From assembly GCA_018894105.1 (NCBI GenBank), contig CM032117.1:51122503-51186502 (forward strand): a stretch of 64,000 nt of DNA. The letters are read 5' to 3'. Positions 25,250 to 37,780 of the stretch are shown one piece after another; the first letter of the stretch is position 1, and every line of letters begins with the position of its first letter. The notes below the pieces were generated by a model. That model searched no databases. It was not told the DNA's origin and saw only the letters and a program-made list of their open reading frames with translations. Both the position numbers and the translations under genes were made by a program. The stretch comes from Jacaranda mimosifolia (Eukaryota > Streptophyta > Magnoliopsida > Lamiales > Bignoniaceae).

Positions 25250-25463
25250 TTTCCATGACGTGGCACAGTCGATTTGGGTGATGTGGCCGATTGTTGCCAA
25301 ATGGCGTAAAACACCCAAAATTAGAGCTCAAAATTTGTTGATTGGACGATTAGCGGGCTCAGTTTCAAATTACGGGCCTATGGACCAAATGTGCTAACTC
25401 CATATCAAAATGGACTAAAATTGAAAGAGAGTATAGTTGCTGGACTAAATTTGCAATTTTCCC
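25250..25463 (-). repeat. Right terminal inverted repeat of the MULE
   Basis: It is the inverse of 18971-19235 without the roughly 50-bp extra segment of the left copy. The outermost bases read inward as GGGAAAATTGCAAATTTAGT. Confidence 0.85.
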
Positions 25464-26420
25464 TTGTTCGTGCATAAGTTCACCATCGCTACTACAGGAG
25501 TAACTCCCTCAGCAACCCAAGAGGTGATCATCTATACCTTTACTCAAGGTCTCAAAAATGGAGAACTTTTAGGTCCCTAGCAAAGAACTCGATGTTGGAT
25601 TTCGACACTCTACCTTCTTGGGTAGAGAAATGCTTAATTCAAAAGAGGCCAAAGGTATGAAACAGGAAGACTTGGGGATGAAAAAGAAAGACAATGACAA
25701 GAAGAAAAAGCTAAAAAACGAGAAGAAGCAAAGGATTGAGGAACGATCGAGAGCCTACGACCTCATCAAGGTAGGGATATTCCATCAATACCTCCGTAGG
25801 GTGTTGCCAACACAAGCCTTGTTGATTGTTAAGAACTTTAATTTGTTGAGATGGTCGAGGAAAGCCCAAGAAGGACCAACATGTTCGTCCTTTGATAAGT
25901 ACCATCACTTTTATATTCGAGCATTTCATTGCTGAATGAAAACACATCCACGAGTTAGAAAGGTTGGTGCAATTGGGTTATTTGAGAGATCTGGTAATTC
26001 TACATAGGTACCTCAAGCTTTAATGGGGCTTGCTTTACCCTCAATAACTCAAGGAGCATTATTTTTGGATCACTAGTGTCGCCTCCTACTCAAATTAGGC
26101 CTTTTCCAATAATCTCATAAGCAAGCAATGTCCAGCCCATGGAAGATAAAACCAAAAGACAAGAGCCCCACAGAGAGAATCCTAGGGCTCAACCCTCTTC
26201 CATAAAATGTCATCCACATGATTGCTGGAGAACCTATTAACGGTTGCTAGAAAATGTCTTAGCTGATGATTAGGATATTGTATTATAAAATACCCTTAAA
26301 GAACTCACATATGCAAGTGCAGTTGTTGAGCCACAACATATGAAACTTACACGTAACTTTAAAGCACTCAAGAAATAAGATCTACTGCATGTTCATTAAT
26401 GTGCTACCCCAATAGAATTT
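25464..26420 (+). pseudogene. Continuation of the split Ty3/gypsy gag, into the protease region
   Basis: It resumes the gag of 18010-18970: FVHKFTIATTG and FTQGLKNGELL (25465-25570), then VEKCLIQ (about 25620), a basic stretch, and the gag C-terminal EHFIAE...LERLVQLGYLRDL (about 25915-26000). The phrase IAGEPINGC (about 26220) resembles the I-x-GG region before gypsy protease. Frames are broken many times. No integrase, RT or 3' LTR is recognisable afterwards, so the element is truncated. Confidence 0.65.
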
Positions 26421-28002
26421 GAGAATCCCACGCTATGTATATAGCTTCCTAAAATTTGTAACAGAGAGTTTTAGTTTAAACTTTTTGTTACAATGAATTC
26501 TACAAATTGAATATTGTTTCATTGAGTAAAGTTCAAGTACATAAAACAATTTCACCAATTATATAGTAAAGAGTCACCTTATTTTCTTTTTTACTTTTCT
26601 TCTTTCATAATATGTGGGGGAATATTAATTATAATTTAAGTGTGTCTTTCTAAATCAAAATAAAGGTAGAAAATTTAAAAGGTTGTTTGTTAAAAAGGTT
26701 ATTTGTCAAAAGTCATACTTCTTTTGGGAATGCGTTTCTTCCAAAAGGCTCTATACAATTTTATAAATATTACTTTATTGTACTTTAAAAAAGATATAGG
26801 AAAATCTACGTTGTGTCATAAAATCTATCTTGACGCACACTTTTATGTCCTCTTTAAAATTTTAAAAACAGTTTCAATATTTTATTAAATAAGATGAATA
26901 TAGAAAAGTTAAATTTATGAATATTCTTGTTCAAGTACATATCAAGAATCTCTCAAAATTCATTAATCTTCATAAATGTCAACTCTTATTTACACTCAAG
27001 CAGTGGCAAATTCTACAAAGGATGCAGAAAATGCAGCCATTATGTGCTTTGGACCAAAATTTTCGTTTCATTCCTTTTTCTTCTAAAATTATTTTATTAG
27101 TTGTTCCTTCTCTGCCAATTTGGTGTTGAAATAATCCTTGATGAAGTTGGAATCTTTTATTCAGAGATGAGGGTATGAAATTTTACATATTCCATATACT
27201 ATGACCATAGGATCACTTAATATAGCCCATATTTAATTAAGAAATTTTGACTTTACTTCAAAGTTGTTATTATTCGTATAACTAAGATACAAAAAGATGC
27301 TTGTCATGATAATATAGACCATAATCATCATGGATAAAGCTGGCATACAATAGGAATTTTTTCATTGAATTTCCTCCCAAAATTTTGTTATGGTCTTGTT
27401 AGATGCACAAAAGAAACGAATTAAATTGAGTCAATCAAATAAACACATTATTCAAGGTTTGTACGAGCAAACATGTTATTCAACTTATGTTTGAATTTCT
27501 TATTGACTTTGAAATTGTTTTTGAATTTGATTTAAAGCTTAATGAGCTTTAGAATTGAGCCAGATATAAGTTGAGATAGCTTTTTATTTAATTTTTTACT
27601 AATTGAATCAAGTTAATGCAAAGTTTCAAATCATGTCGAGTAGAACATTCATCCGAGTTTAATTTATTATATACACTGAAATGAGCTCAAACGTGATATT
27701 AATTTAGTGATTGATCACAAGGCTACTGTGACATAATTTGATCCATTTTTAAGCTCTAGTTCTCGCCATAATGCATGTACTCCATATATTGTCCAAGTGC
27801 TAATATATAAAGAGCAGAAGCAGAAAGCAATAAAACAAGAAAACACCACAAAAGGATCACTTTATAATGTTAAACTGTATTAGTGTGTAATCCAGATGTA
27901 AGCCATATTTTCCCTGTATTGATTCTTTCTTGATGGGGATGCTCTGAATTTGGGCTTTGCATATTTGCACCTTCAACCCATTTTATTCATATTCATCATC
28001 AA
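26421..28002. other. Intergenic AT-rich sequence, no gene recognised
   Basis: Short frames near 26703 and 26917 have no recognised homology. The first part may be more gypsy relic. The last 200 bases probably include the 3' untranslated region of the minus-strand carboxypeptidase gene. Confidence 0.5.
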
Positions 28003-31000
28003 CTAACCTTGCTTCATATCTAGATAGTAATCCGATATCCACTTCTGGATGATCTCGACCTCTTGCTTTCTCTGCTGGATTAGCCAACCCGGATCTCTTC
28101 TCGTTGCAGAACGCAGATCCGTGTGGTGTGCTCCTGTTTTAACAGCGCAATAAGGGCACGAGTATGAGTTCTGATGTATTAGGTGCATCAGTATTTATAG
28201 AAACTTTAATTTTCGTAATAGTTTATGCATGGCGAAAGAAAGTACTTGAACCGCCTTAGCTCCTAAATATTCAGAGAATAAAAAGAAAAGGGAAAAAAGA
28301 TTGAAAAAGGCTAAACACAGAAGAGACGTCACGCGTGAGAACATACCTTTCTCAACCACTAGAGCCACGATGCTAGCAGATATGTTTTTCAGCACACTGA
28401 ATACAGAATTTTGAGAAAAGGAAAACAAGTTAGTATCACTATATTGATATGCAACTCAGAAAGAAGATTCTCATGATTGTAGACACAAAAGTTAATTCCC
28501 ATGACAAGTAAATATATGTTTTTTGAACTGACCCGCCTCTGCTCCATGGATCTTGCAATCCATTGGAAAATATAATATTGCTGCCAAACCTCTTCAGCAC
28601 TTGTTCAATGTTCTATTAAGACAGTTAACATGATTTAGACAAAATGGTTAAGTTTCTTTTACTAAAATGTAGAATAGAATGGACTTTTTCCCCTATGGTT
28701 AAGTAGATCAAATGCACTGAAATGAGCTGCACCATGAAGCCAAAAGATGTTGAGAGAAAAAAAAATGAAAAATTGTACTATTGAATACTCACAGTGCCAC
28801 CAAATTCAGTAGTGATCCAGTGCTGACGAGGCCTTACTCCATAGTCTTTCATGCAATCATCTGAATACTCTTTGTAACTGAATGAAGATGGAGGAAACAT
28901 GCTATCGTTTGAAACTATCATCGGCATAACCATCTCCGTACATGCCTAAAGATTGTTGTTTTTGGAGCATAATCAGTTTACACTGGGAAAAAAGGCTTAT
29001 TCTCTACATTGGAAAGAGGAAATAGGCTTCTGTATTCTGAAAATTATACTAGAAACTACAGACTGATGCATACTAACAACTTGCATTATCAAAATAAGCC
29101 ATGCTGGGATCTTAAAATTAGTGAAATTGTTCGGAGTGTTTTGCTTTCCTACTTTCTTTATTCTCTGCATCCGTGTGAATTGAAGAGGAGAAGGGAAAAG
29201 AATTACATATCAGCAATTTTTTCTACTTTTAATGTCTTTTACCTGCCAGTTCCAACCATGGAGGCCATGATCATCAGTTTCATCTTCTAACTTGAAGCAT
29301 TTTTCAGCTTGTGAGTAATTGTAGTATAAGCTTGCAGCAGCGAAAACTCTGCTGAGCTTTGTAGCTCCTGGAGAGGATCCACTAATAATCTTACACATCT
29401 TCATCCAAAAAAGAAAGGTTTTATTTTTAGATAAAAAACGAAAAATATTAATGATCAAGAGTAGAAGCTAATGCATGTTGCACCTCTTTCACTGGGTAGG
29501 CAGGTAATGGCTTCATGAAGTTAGCTTCCGTTGGGTAATTCACCATTGCTGCGTAAACAAAGGCTTCCCACAGCCAGTCTTGGGCCGAATAAATCGAGCG
29601 AACTTCTCTGTAATATGAGACTCACATTTATTATGAACGTTCATTTGAAGAACAAGTTTAAGACAAAGCCGAAACAATAGTTCGGAAGAAGCTGAATGAT
29701 TATTGCAACTTATCAGCCTAAGAACTATTTTGCTTTTAGATCTTCAAGCATCTAATTGATGTTCCACCTATATACACTAGTGAGAGCTAAAATCAGTCTC
29801 AATTGGGATGCCTTTATTTGGATCCCTTTTGAATATGCAGTTATTATCTTTTAGCTTTTCTTTCTTGAAACTTACTTGCAAGCCCTGAAATTTCGACTGA
29901 GTTCTGCTAACCCTTCTTTGTATGTCGAAATGGCTTCCAATTCTGCCCAACTGCCCTTTATTACTTCATAACAATCTAAGCTTACATCCTGCCAAAAACA
30001 AATTTATTTGAAACACATTTGCTATATATTTGTTTCATCTGCTGTGGTCAAGAGAAATTAAATAGATGGAGTCGATATAGTTTGTTTTTCAATTCGTTTA
30101 CACCTTGAAATCCTGAGAAACTGCATCATAGAAACTAGACCATGGAGTAATGCTATCAAACTGCAAGATTGGGGCTGAAGATGCCAATGCTCCAATGGCT
30201 ATATGTGGGTATTTGAGTCTAAACCAGGCAGCAAGCACTGGAACAATGAATAATCTCATCAGGCAGAGTAGATATATTAAACACATCATACATAAAAAGT
30301 TACAGACGTAACAATATATGCATACCAAGTGGACTAATGCAACTGTTTTTGAGAACAGAGAATACATAGTGAGTAAAATTCCAAATAACCAGCTAGCTGG
30401 CAAGACCCACTAAGAAAATACATACTTTTTATATCATGTCAGTCTCAATAATGATGTCACAAGATAAAATTATGAAGGGGATTGTTTGGACTTACTTCCT
30501 CCATAAGACCCTCCAAAGACAACCACAGGAGATGCCTCAGAAGATAAGTTGTGCTTCAAACTCCTTATCAGAACTGCAAAGTCAGCCAGTGCTTGCTGTG
30601 AATTTAAGTACCCCAATGTCTTTGCAGACCTGTAGGAATGCTTCCCAAATGGCATAGATTCTCCATAGAATCTATGCTGAATCCAAAAAGACCAAAAAAA
30701 ATGAAAAAAAGAAAAAAAATCCAATATTCTCACATCAATTTCAAATGTAATCATCCTTTGTAAAATTACAAAAAACTCCATGCAGGAGAAGTACTTTAGA
30801 GCTAGAATCTGTAGCTATACCTCAATGAAGACTAGAAGAGCATGAAAGTTTGGGGCAATATCAAGGAGGAAGCCAGTATTGGCAGCAAACCAATCAATAT
30901 CTCCTTCGTTGCCTGTGTAGACAAATATGGGGGCTCCCTTGTGCCAGTACTGTCTGTTGATGAGATATTTCTGATAGAAAATTTTGTAACTCTCGGGCTG

Positions 31001-31189
31001 AAATGTGAAGTGGTCTAAATTCTGAGGAAAATAATGGGTTTCATATGGAATCCTTGGCTTCAGATTCTTTCCACTCTTTTTCAGGGAAGAATGGAAAATT
31101 CCTGGGAAATAAGTTGGAACTGATGCTGCTGTAGTTATAGCCAAGAGAAATATTAGAAGCAGCACAATCAAAGAAGAAAAGGAAGACAT
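28003..31189 (-). CDS. Serine carboxypeptidase S28 family protein (lysosomal Pro-X carboxypeptidase-like), ten exons
   Basis: Minus-strand exons: 31189-30821, 30676-30496, 30237-30104, 29988-29876, 29607-29484, 29398-29243, 28945-28793, 28612-28533, 28396-28347, 28133-28003. All introns are GT-AG and the frame joins to 496 aa, the normal family length. Residues 1-22 are a hydrophobic signal peptide. The mature part starts near [15 protein letters not shown]. Catalytic residues by family pattern are Ser180 in GGSYGG, Asp431 in GLQDPWS and His456 or His457 in [15 protein letters not shown] and SSAPILQF are also typical. These enzymes cleave a C-terminal residue that follows proline, and in plants act in the vacuole or cell wall space; the location here is inferred from the signal peptide. 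All catalytic positions are present and there is no break, so it looks functional. Natural substrates cannot be read from sequence. Confidence 0.95.
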
Positions 31190-31250
31190 ATTGTTGTTGT
31201 TGGTGTGTAGGCAAGTGGTCAGTCAGTCTTGTACATGATGATAATCTGAC

Positions 31251-31260
31251 AAATATATTT
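31251..31260 (-). promoter_or_regulatory. Candidate TATA box of the S28 carboxypeptidase gene
   Basis: AAATATATTT lies about 60 bases before the start codon on the minus strand. Spacing is plausible for a short 5' leader, but in AT-rich DNA the chance rate of such a site is high. Confidence 0.3.
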
Positions 31261-32019
31261 AGGCTGTTTTTTCAAAGTCTGTTGAGAAAGTGCTGAGCAT
31301 TTTGGTAGAATGGTGAATCTTGGAATTTCTGCCTTCTTTTCTGATATTGTTGCATGCTTTAATTGGCACTTGAGCCACATTCCTAGAGCAGCTGCCAGCT
31401 CACTTTGCCATATAATGCTGACAATTTTGTTTTTTCTTACATGGATGGGGTAGTATGTTGACTGGGACTGAAGCTTCCAAATCTCAAGTGTAAGATTTTT
31501 AGGTCCATAACATTATCAAAAGATTTTAAGAAATCATTTCCTTATCCTTATCAACATTGCCCACTTAGGATTTTTATTCTCATTTATATTTTATTTTTTA
31601 TTTCAATTCATAAATATATTTTAAGTATATTAAATATTTTTTATAAAATTAATTAAATTAAAAATTAAATATATATTAACATAAATTTATTAAATTAAAA
31701 TAAAAGATGAAATATAAAACACAAGAGGACAAATAATGTAAATTACCAACTTGCTCCCACCAGAAAACATAACAAAAGAAAAATGATACATTGTTCTTGG
31801 GAAAATCTTTTCTTTTTAATCCCTCAATATGCACAGAAGTTTACAATTTTAGTAACATATCTTCATAGAGAATCAAATTTAATTCAAAAGATCAACCTCT
31901 TTTAGCACTTCTGATCCACTATTTTCTTTTAGCTAAGATAAATCATTTGCCATTAAAATTGGAATTAAATGTAATAATTTTAGAGATTAATTTTTATCTT
32001 TTCTATTTTTTTTAGCTCA
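31261..32019. other. Upstream region of the S28 gene, AT-rich
   Basis: It contains the presumed promoter side of the carboxypeptidase gene, then a strongly AT-rich stretch (31560-31740). It turns pyrimidine-rich toward 32030, where the next transposon begins. No coding exon was seen. Confidence 0.5.
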
Positions 32020-32030
32020 TTTTTCTTTCG

Positions 32031-32160
32031 GTTAATTAGGATAAAATCCATTTACCTACTTTCATTTTACACTTTACTCCCCACTTGATTTTCTAAACAC
32101 TAAACTCCCTACTTTTTTCAAAACTTTAGGAATCACTCCCCAAATGTTTAAGAAAGGCTT
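32031..32160 (+). repeat. Left terminal inverted repeat of the repeat-armed element
   Basis: Starts GTTAATTAGGATAAAATCC and aligns imperfectly, by eye, with the inverse of 41570-41696 over more than 100 bases. Confidence 0.6.
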
Positions 32161-32765
32161 AAATACCTTTGTACCTAGCCAAAATAACAAAAAAAAAAAA
32201 AAAAAAACCAGCAAATGGCAGTTTTCTTCTCCCCACTCTATCAAATGACAACTTTTCTTCAAAAACATGTTTTTTTTTTTTTTTTGGAAACCGTTTTCTC
32301 CTCTGAAGCACAAAAGGCACGAAAAACAACCTCTCATCTGCCAACAAAAGGGTGCGAACAAAAGAGAGAATGGGAAAGGGAAAAAAAAAATCCAACTACT
32401 CTGCAACTTGCGAAAATGGAACAACCAGGAGCACCAACAAGGAGCGAAGAACATAAGGAAAAGAACATGGTTCAGAAAGGTATGTTTTCTGCTACTCATT
32501 TTGTGGGCTTTGCTTTATTTCAAATGTGTATATTTTTCATTTTTTTAAGTTTTGCAGGTAGATTTTCTCATATTTCTTTGTTTGAACTCTTTTTTAGTTG
32601 TTAAAAACTTTAACTCATTTGTTATATATATGATTTTTGTTGTAATATTTAAAAATCTCCTATTTGCACTTAAAATACATAAAAGTTATACTTCACTTTC
32701 TTGGGGTTTATACTTCTTATACCTTGAAATTATCTGAAAATGGTAGTATATAATTTGTTTGTGTA

Positions 32766-33260
32766 AAGTACATTTTACAAGCAATTGTAGTATAAAATAT
32801 TCAAACTTTCAGTACACATTATCTGAAAGTGTAGTATATAATCTGTGTATGAAAGTACATTTTAGAAGCAATTGTAGTACAAAACATTCAACATTTCAGT
32901 ACACATTATCTGAAAGTGTAGTAGATAATCTGTGTATTTGAACTACATTTTAGAAGCAACTATAGTACAAAACATTCAACATTTCAGTACACATTTAACT
33001 GAAAGTGGTAGTATATAATCTGTATATCTGAAGTACATTTTAGAAGTAACTGTAGTACAAAACATTCAACCTTTCAGTACACATTATCTGAAAGTGTAGT
33101 ATATAATCTGTATATCTGAAGTACATTTTAGACGCAACTGTAGTACAAAACATTCAACCTTTCAGTACACATTATCTGAAAGTGTAGTATATAATCTGTG
33201 TATCTGAAGTACATTTTAGAAGCAATTATAGTACAAAATATTCAAATTTTCAGTACACAT
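32766..33260 (+). repeat. 88-bp tandem repeat array, left arm, part 1 (about six units)
   Basis: Unit starts marked by AGTACATTTTAGAAGCAA or a close variant fall at 32766, 32854, 32942, 33032, 33120 and 33208, spacing 88-90. Each unit also holds TTTCAGTACACATTATCTGAAA, in which TTTCAG and CTGAAA can pair. The sixth unit is cut at 33260 by the copia element. Confidence 0.9.
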
Positions 33261-33584
33261 TGTTAACATGGTGACAGCTCATAAGAGCTAATTCTTTCCA
33301 TATTCAGAAATGTTATAACTGTATATATTCTATATAAACTATGCAAATAGCTTTAGATATATAGATTGATATTCAGCTAAGGATAGCAGATTTGTAGGCC
33401 TGATTATCAGGAATGTAAATATAGCTAGGAATAGCATATCACAGGGTAGATTATCAAGGCATAAAATCAAGGATGTAAATCAGCATTACAGCTAGGTATA
33501 GCAGCTTTTCAACAATGTAAATCAGAATATTTTTCTATTTAATGGAAGAACTCTCTAATTGAAAGGCATTCAGCAAAATTGACA
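33261..33584 (+). repeat. 5' LTR of copia 1 (324 bp)
   Basis: Bounded by TGTTAACATG and AAATTGACA. Similar to 37781-38096 apart from substitutions and small indels. Confidence 0.95.
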
Positions 33585-33598
33585 TGGTACCAGAGCCA
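33585..33598 (+). other. Primer-binding site of copia 1
   Basis: TGGTACCAGAGCCA directly follows the LTR. It matches the initiator-Met tRNA type PBS (TGGTATCAGAGC) with one change. Confidence 0.85.
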
Positions 33599-33755
33599 AG
33601 TCTCTAAATCTGTCTTGGTCTTTTCTTTTGGGTATTTTCTCGAGTTTTCTTTTGTGGTTTAGTCCTATACCTATGGGACTCTTCAGATTGTTTATTCTGT
33701 ATATCAGTCTCAAATTTATTTATTTTTTTCTAATTTGCCTTTATTTTTCAAGAAG

Positions 33756-34620
33756 ATGACTTCCAACCAATTTGAGTCTTTAAATGTTTGCTTCACTGGA
33801 AAAAATTACTCAGCCTGGGAGTTTCAGTTCCAATTATTTGTCACAGGAAAAGAATTATAAGGTCATGTAGATGGAAGTGATCCAGCTCCTACAGATCCTA
33901 CGAAGCTATCTCAATGGAGGATCAAAGATGCTCGAGTAATGACTTGGATTTTAACGTCAGTTGATCCTCTTATTGTTCTTAACCTGCAACCATATAAGAC
34001 AGCAAAGGCCATGTGGGATTATCTAAAGAAGGTTTACAATCAGGACAATAGTGCAAGACGTTTTCAGTTAGACCATGACATTGCTCATTACTCTCAAGGA
34101 AGTCTCTCTATTCAAGATTACTTTTTAGGATTTAAAAACTTATGGACAGAATTTACTGACATCATTTATGCTAAAATACCTGCTGAATCTCTTTTTGTAA
34201 TTCAAGGAGTTCATGAGCAAAGCAAGCGAGATCAATTTTTGATGAAGTTGCGATCTGATTTTGAGTTTATTCGCTCAGATCTGATGAACCGTGATCCTTC
34301 CCCTTCCTTAGATGTTTGTTTCAGGGAATTGCTTCACGAAGAGCAACGTCTTCTCACACAAAACAGTCTCAAGTAAGAGGATACTATGAATGTTACATTT
34401 GCAGCTCAAGGAAAAGGAAAAGGTAGAGATATGAGCAAAATCTAATATTACAGTTGTAAAGAATATGGTCACATTGTTGCTAATTGTGGAAAGAAGTTCT
34501 GCAATTATTGTAAACAACAAGGGCGTATTATCAAGGAGTGTCCCACATGTCCTCAAAATCGAAAGGTTAATGCTTTTCAAGCTGGGGTAAATAGTTCTAA
34601 TAGCTCTTCTACTGCAGTTG
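33756..34620 (+). pseudogene. copia 1 gag, broken
   Basis: Begins at the ATG at 33756 (MTSNQFESLNV). A TAA interrupts it at about 33857. The open part from 33939 has the copia gag core (YKTAKAMWDYLKKVY, then LDHDIAHYSQGSLSIQDYF). Two zinc knuckles near 34450-34545 each lack one ligand: the first has Tyr for the leading Cys, and the second has Arg in the His place. Confidence 0.85.
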
Positions 34621-37600
34621 AATTAGTTACTCTTACTCCTGAAATGGTACAACAAATGATTGTTTCAACCTTTTCAGCCTTAGGGCTACAATGTAATGGT
34701 TCTACATCTCAGTTATGGCTTGTTGATTTTGCTACTTCAAACCATATGACCAACTCATCTAGTATGCTTAAAAATGTTCGTAAGTATCATGGTTCATCAG
34801 AAATTCAGATTGCCAATGGAAGTAATTTACCAATTACTAAGGTTGAGGATATTACTCCAGTTTTCAAGAATGTTTTTGTGTCACCAAAGCTATCTACAAA
34901 TCTTATTTCGGTTGGTCAATTGGTAGATAACAATTTTGATGTGCATTTCTCTCGTAATGGTTGTCTTGTACAGGATTAGGTGTCGGGGACGATAATCACG
35001 AAGAGGCCTAAAGTTGGACGCCTGTTTCCTATCCATTTCTCCATTCCTAGTGTCCTATCTTTTGCTTGTACAGCTGTCAATAATAAAAGTGAAGTATGGC
35101 ACAAACGTTTAGGATATCCAAATTTTACTATTTTGTCTCATTTGTCAAACTCTGGTTTGTTGGGGAATAAAAATCAATTTTCAAATGCTTCCTTTGATTG
35201 CTCTACATGTAAATTAGGCAAGAGCAAAATTCTTCATTTTCCATCCATTAGCAGTCGCGCTGCAAAGTGTTTTGATGTTATTCATAGTGATGTTTGGGGA
35301 CCCACACGAATTAATTCTCATGCTCATTACAAGTACTTTGTAACATTCATAGATGATTATAGTCGGTTTACTTGGGTGTATTTTCTTCGTTCCAAATCTG
35401 AGGTATTTTCTATCTTCAAGACCTTTTTGGCTTATATTGAGAATCAATTTTCTACATTTATTAAAGTGTTGAGATTTGATTTCAGTGGGGAATATATGTC
35501 TCATGAATTTCATGATTTTTTGAGCGAGAAAGGAATCTTCTCTCAACGCTCATGCCCATATACACCATAGCAAAATTAAGTTGCAGAGCATAAAAACCGT
35601 CATCTTTTGGATGTAACTCGTACTTTATTGATTGATTCCTCTGTTCCATCTAAATATTGAGTTGAAGCTTTGTTGACAGCAGTTTATTTAATTAATAGAC
35701 TGCCATCTCAAGTGTTAAATCTTGACTCTCCATATTATCGTCTTTATGGTCAAAATCTTAGCTATCAGAACTTACACACATTTGGTTGTGCTTGCTTTGT
35801 GCATCTGCCTTCCTATGAACATCATAAACTTTATGCTCAGTCTGCTAAATGTGCCTTTATGGGTTATAGTACTTCACAAAAAGGTTTTATTTGCTGCGAT
35901 CCAAGTTCTAACAAATTTCGTGTTTCTAGAAATGTTATCTTTTTTGAGGACCAATACTTCTTTCCTACTCATATTGAGTCCTCTGCTGGTGCCACAATTC
36001 TTCCCACTTTTGAGGATTTGTCATCTTTTAAGCAGTTCAAACCTGGATTTGTATATGAGCGACACCTACCAACTTTGCTCCTTCCCGAGACAAATTCGGC
36101 ACGTGATACTACTCAAGAACTTGTGGCTGAAATTTCTATTGGGCCTACTCCTTGTGAGCCTATACTACATCAATCTACTAGAGTATCTCATCAAACTAAG
36201 TGGTATGGTTTTTCTTCAACTTTGTCTACTGTTTCTGTTCCTTCATGTTATTCACAAGCTTCCAAGCATGAATGTTGGCAAACAGCAATGAAAGAAGAGC
36301 TTCAAGCTCTCAAAGAGAATCACACATGGGATATTGTGTCTTGCCCTCCATCTGTGCGGCCTATTGGATGTAAATGGGTTTATTCTGTTAAACTTCATTC
36401 AGATGGTACTCTAGATTGATATAAAGCCCGGTTGGTTGCTCTTGGTAACAAACAAGAGCATGGAGTAGACTATGAAGAGACCTTTGCTCCTATAGAAAAA
36501 ATGACTACAGTTCGTACCATTATTGCCATTGCTGCTTCCCAAAGGTGGCCACTTCACCAAATGGATGTCAAAAATGCATTTCTCTATGGTGATCTCAAAG
36601 AGGACATTTATACGACACCACCACCTGGTTTGCTCTCCTCACCTACATCAGAAGTATATAAGTTGAAGCGGTCTCTATATAGCTTAAAACAAGCTCCTCG
36701 AGCTTGGTTTGAAAAGTTCAGGTCTACTTTACTCCAGTTCTCTTTTATGTAAAAAAATTATGATTCCTCTTTATTTCTTCGTAAAACATCTATTGGTTGT
36801 GTTCTTCTTCTTGTATATGTAGATGACATTGTTGTCACAGGGACTGATTCTTTATTGATCACAAGGTTACAGAAGCATCTTAAGGATTCTTTTCATATGA
36901 AATATCTTGGTTCTTTTACATATTTCTTAGGATTAGAGGTTCATTCTGATTCTTCTGGTGTATTTTTACATCAACACAAATATACTCAAGATTTGATTGT
37001 TATGGCTGGCCTTCAAGGATCTTATTCAGTTGATACTCCATTGGAAGTGAATGTTAAGTATCGTCATGACGAAGGGGGTCTTCTTTCAGATCCAACTTTA
37101 TTTCAAAAATTGGTTGGGAGTTTGAATTACCTTACTATTACACGACCGGATATCTCTTTTGCAGTTCAACAAGTCAGTCAATTCATGCAAGCTCCACGCC
37201 ATCTACATTTGGTGGCAGTGCGCCGCATCATTCGATATATCCTAGGCTCATCAAGTCGAGGGTTATTCTTTCCTGCTGGTTCTCTTTTTAGCCTTGTTGC
37301 TTTCAGTGATGCTGATTGGGCTGGATGTCCTGATACTAGGCGCTCTGTAACTGGTTGGTGTATGTTTCTTGGAGATTTCTTAATATCCTGGAAGAGTAAG
37401 AAATAAGACCATGTTTCAAAATCTTCAACTGAATCTGAATATCAAGCCATGTCAGCTGCTTCTTCTGAAATTGTTTGGCTTCGCGGACTACTTGTAAAAA
37501 TTGGATTCCCTCAAACTAATCCTACTCCCATCCATGCTGACAATACAAATGCTATTTAAATTTCCACCAATCCGGTTTTTCATGAGCGTACAAAACACAT

Positions 37601-37735
37601 TGAGGTGGATTGCCATTTTATATGTGAAGCTGTTGATAATGGAGTCATTTCTCTTCCACATGTTTCAAGTGGTCTTCAAATAGCTGATATCCTCACAAAA
37701 TCCATGACTTGACAACGTCATCAATTTTTGGTTGA
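34621..37735 (+). pseudogene. copia 1 pol (protease, integrase, RT, RNase H), broken
   Basis: The protease region near 34716 reads LVDFATSNHMT where copia enzymes have a DSG-type active site. The integrase zinc-binding and core regions (about 35090-35570) keep HSDVWGPT and FIDDYSRFTW. RT (about 36280-36860) keeps MDVKNAFLYGDL and the catalytic YVDD at 36816-36827. RNase H and tail (about 36850-37735) keep FSDADWAGCPDTRRSVTGW and HERTKHIEV. In-frame stops include 35568, about 35581, 35658, 36417, 36750, 37404, 37557 and 37709. Most replace Gln, Arg or Trp codons, as C-to-T or G-to-A changes would. Confidence 0.9.
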
Positions 37736-37768
37736 CAAATTGATGCTTGTTGATCAACCAACATCAAT

Positions 37769-37780
37769 TTGAGAGAGAAA
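37769..37780 (+). other. Polypurine tract of copia 1
   Basis: GAGAGAGAAA lies immediately before the 3' LTR, the usual place for plus-strand priming. Confidence 0.75.

Larger units (their letters stand above)
18971..25463. mobile_element. Mutator-like element (MULE), 6.5 kb, inserted in gypsy gag
   Basis: The left end reads GGAAAAATTGCAAATTTAGT and the right end is its near inverse, with similarity continuing for over 200 bp inward. The flanking 9-mers are TTGTTTACG (18962-18970) and TTGTTCGTG (25464-25472), six of nine equal with all differences transitions. That this is the true target duplication is supported by the host gag reading continuing from one flank into the other. Inside are a plus-strand MuDR-type transposase relic (20283-22926, with possible further C-terminal exons at about 23365-23880) and a minus-strand GRF zinc-finger gene relic (24405-25015). 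Long TIRs, a 9-bp duplication and a MuDR transposase together identify the superfamily. It is no longer autonomous. Confidence 0.9.

Noticed and set aside
32074..32499. 141-codon minus-strand frame
   Set aside because: It consists of F/K-rich low-complexity sequence from the poly-A and poly-T runs near 32190 and 32270, and overlaps the transposon end.
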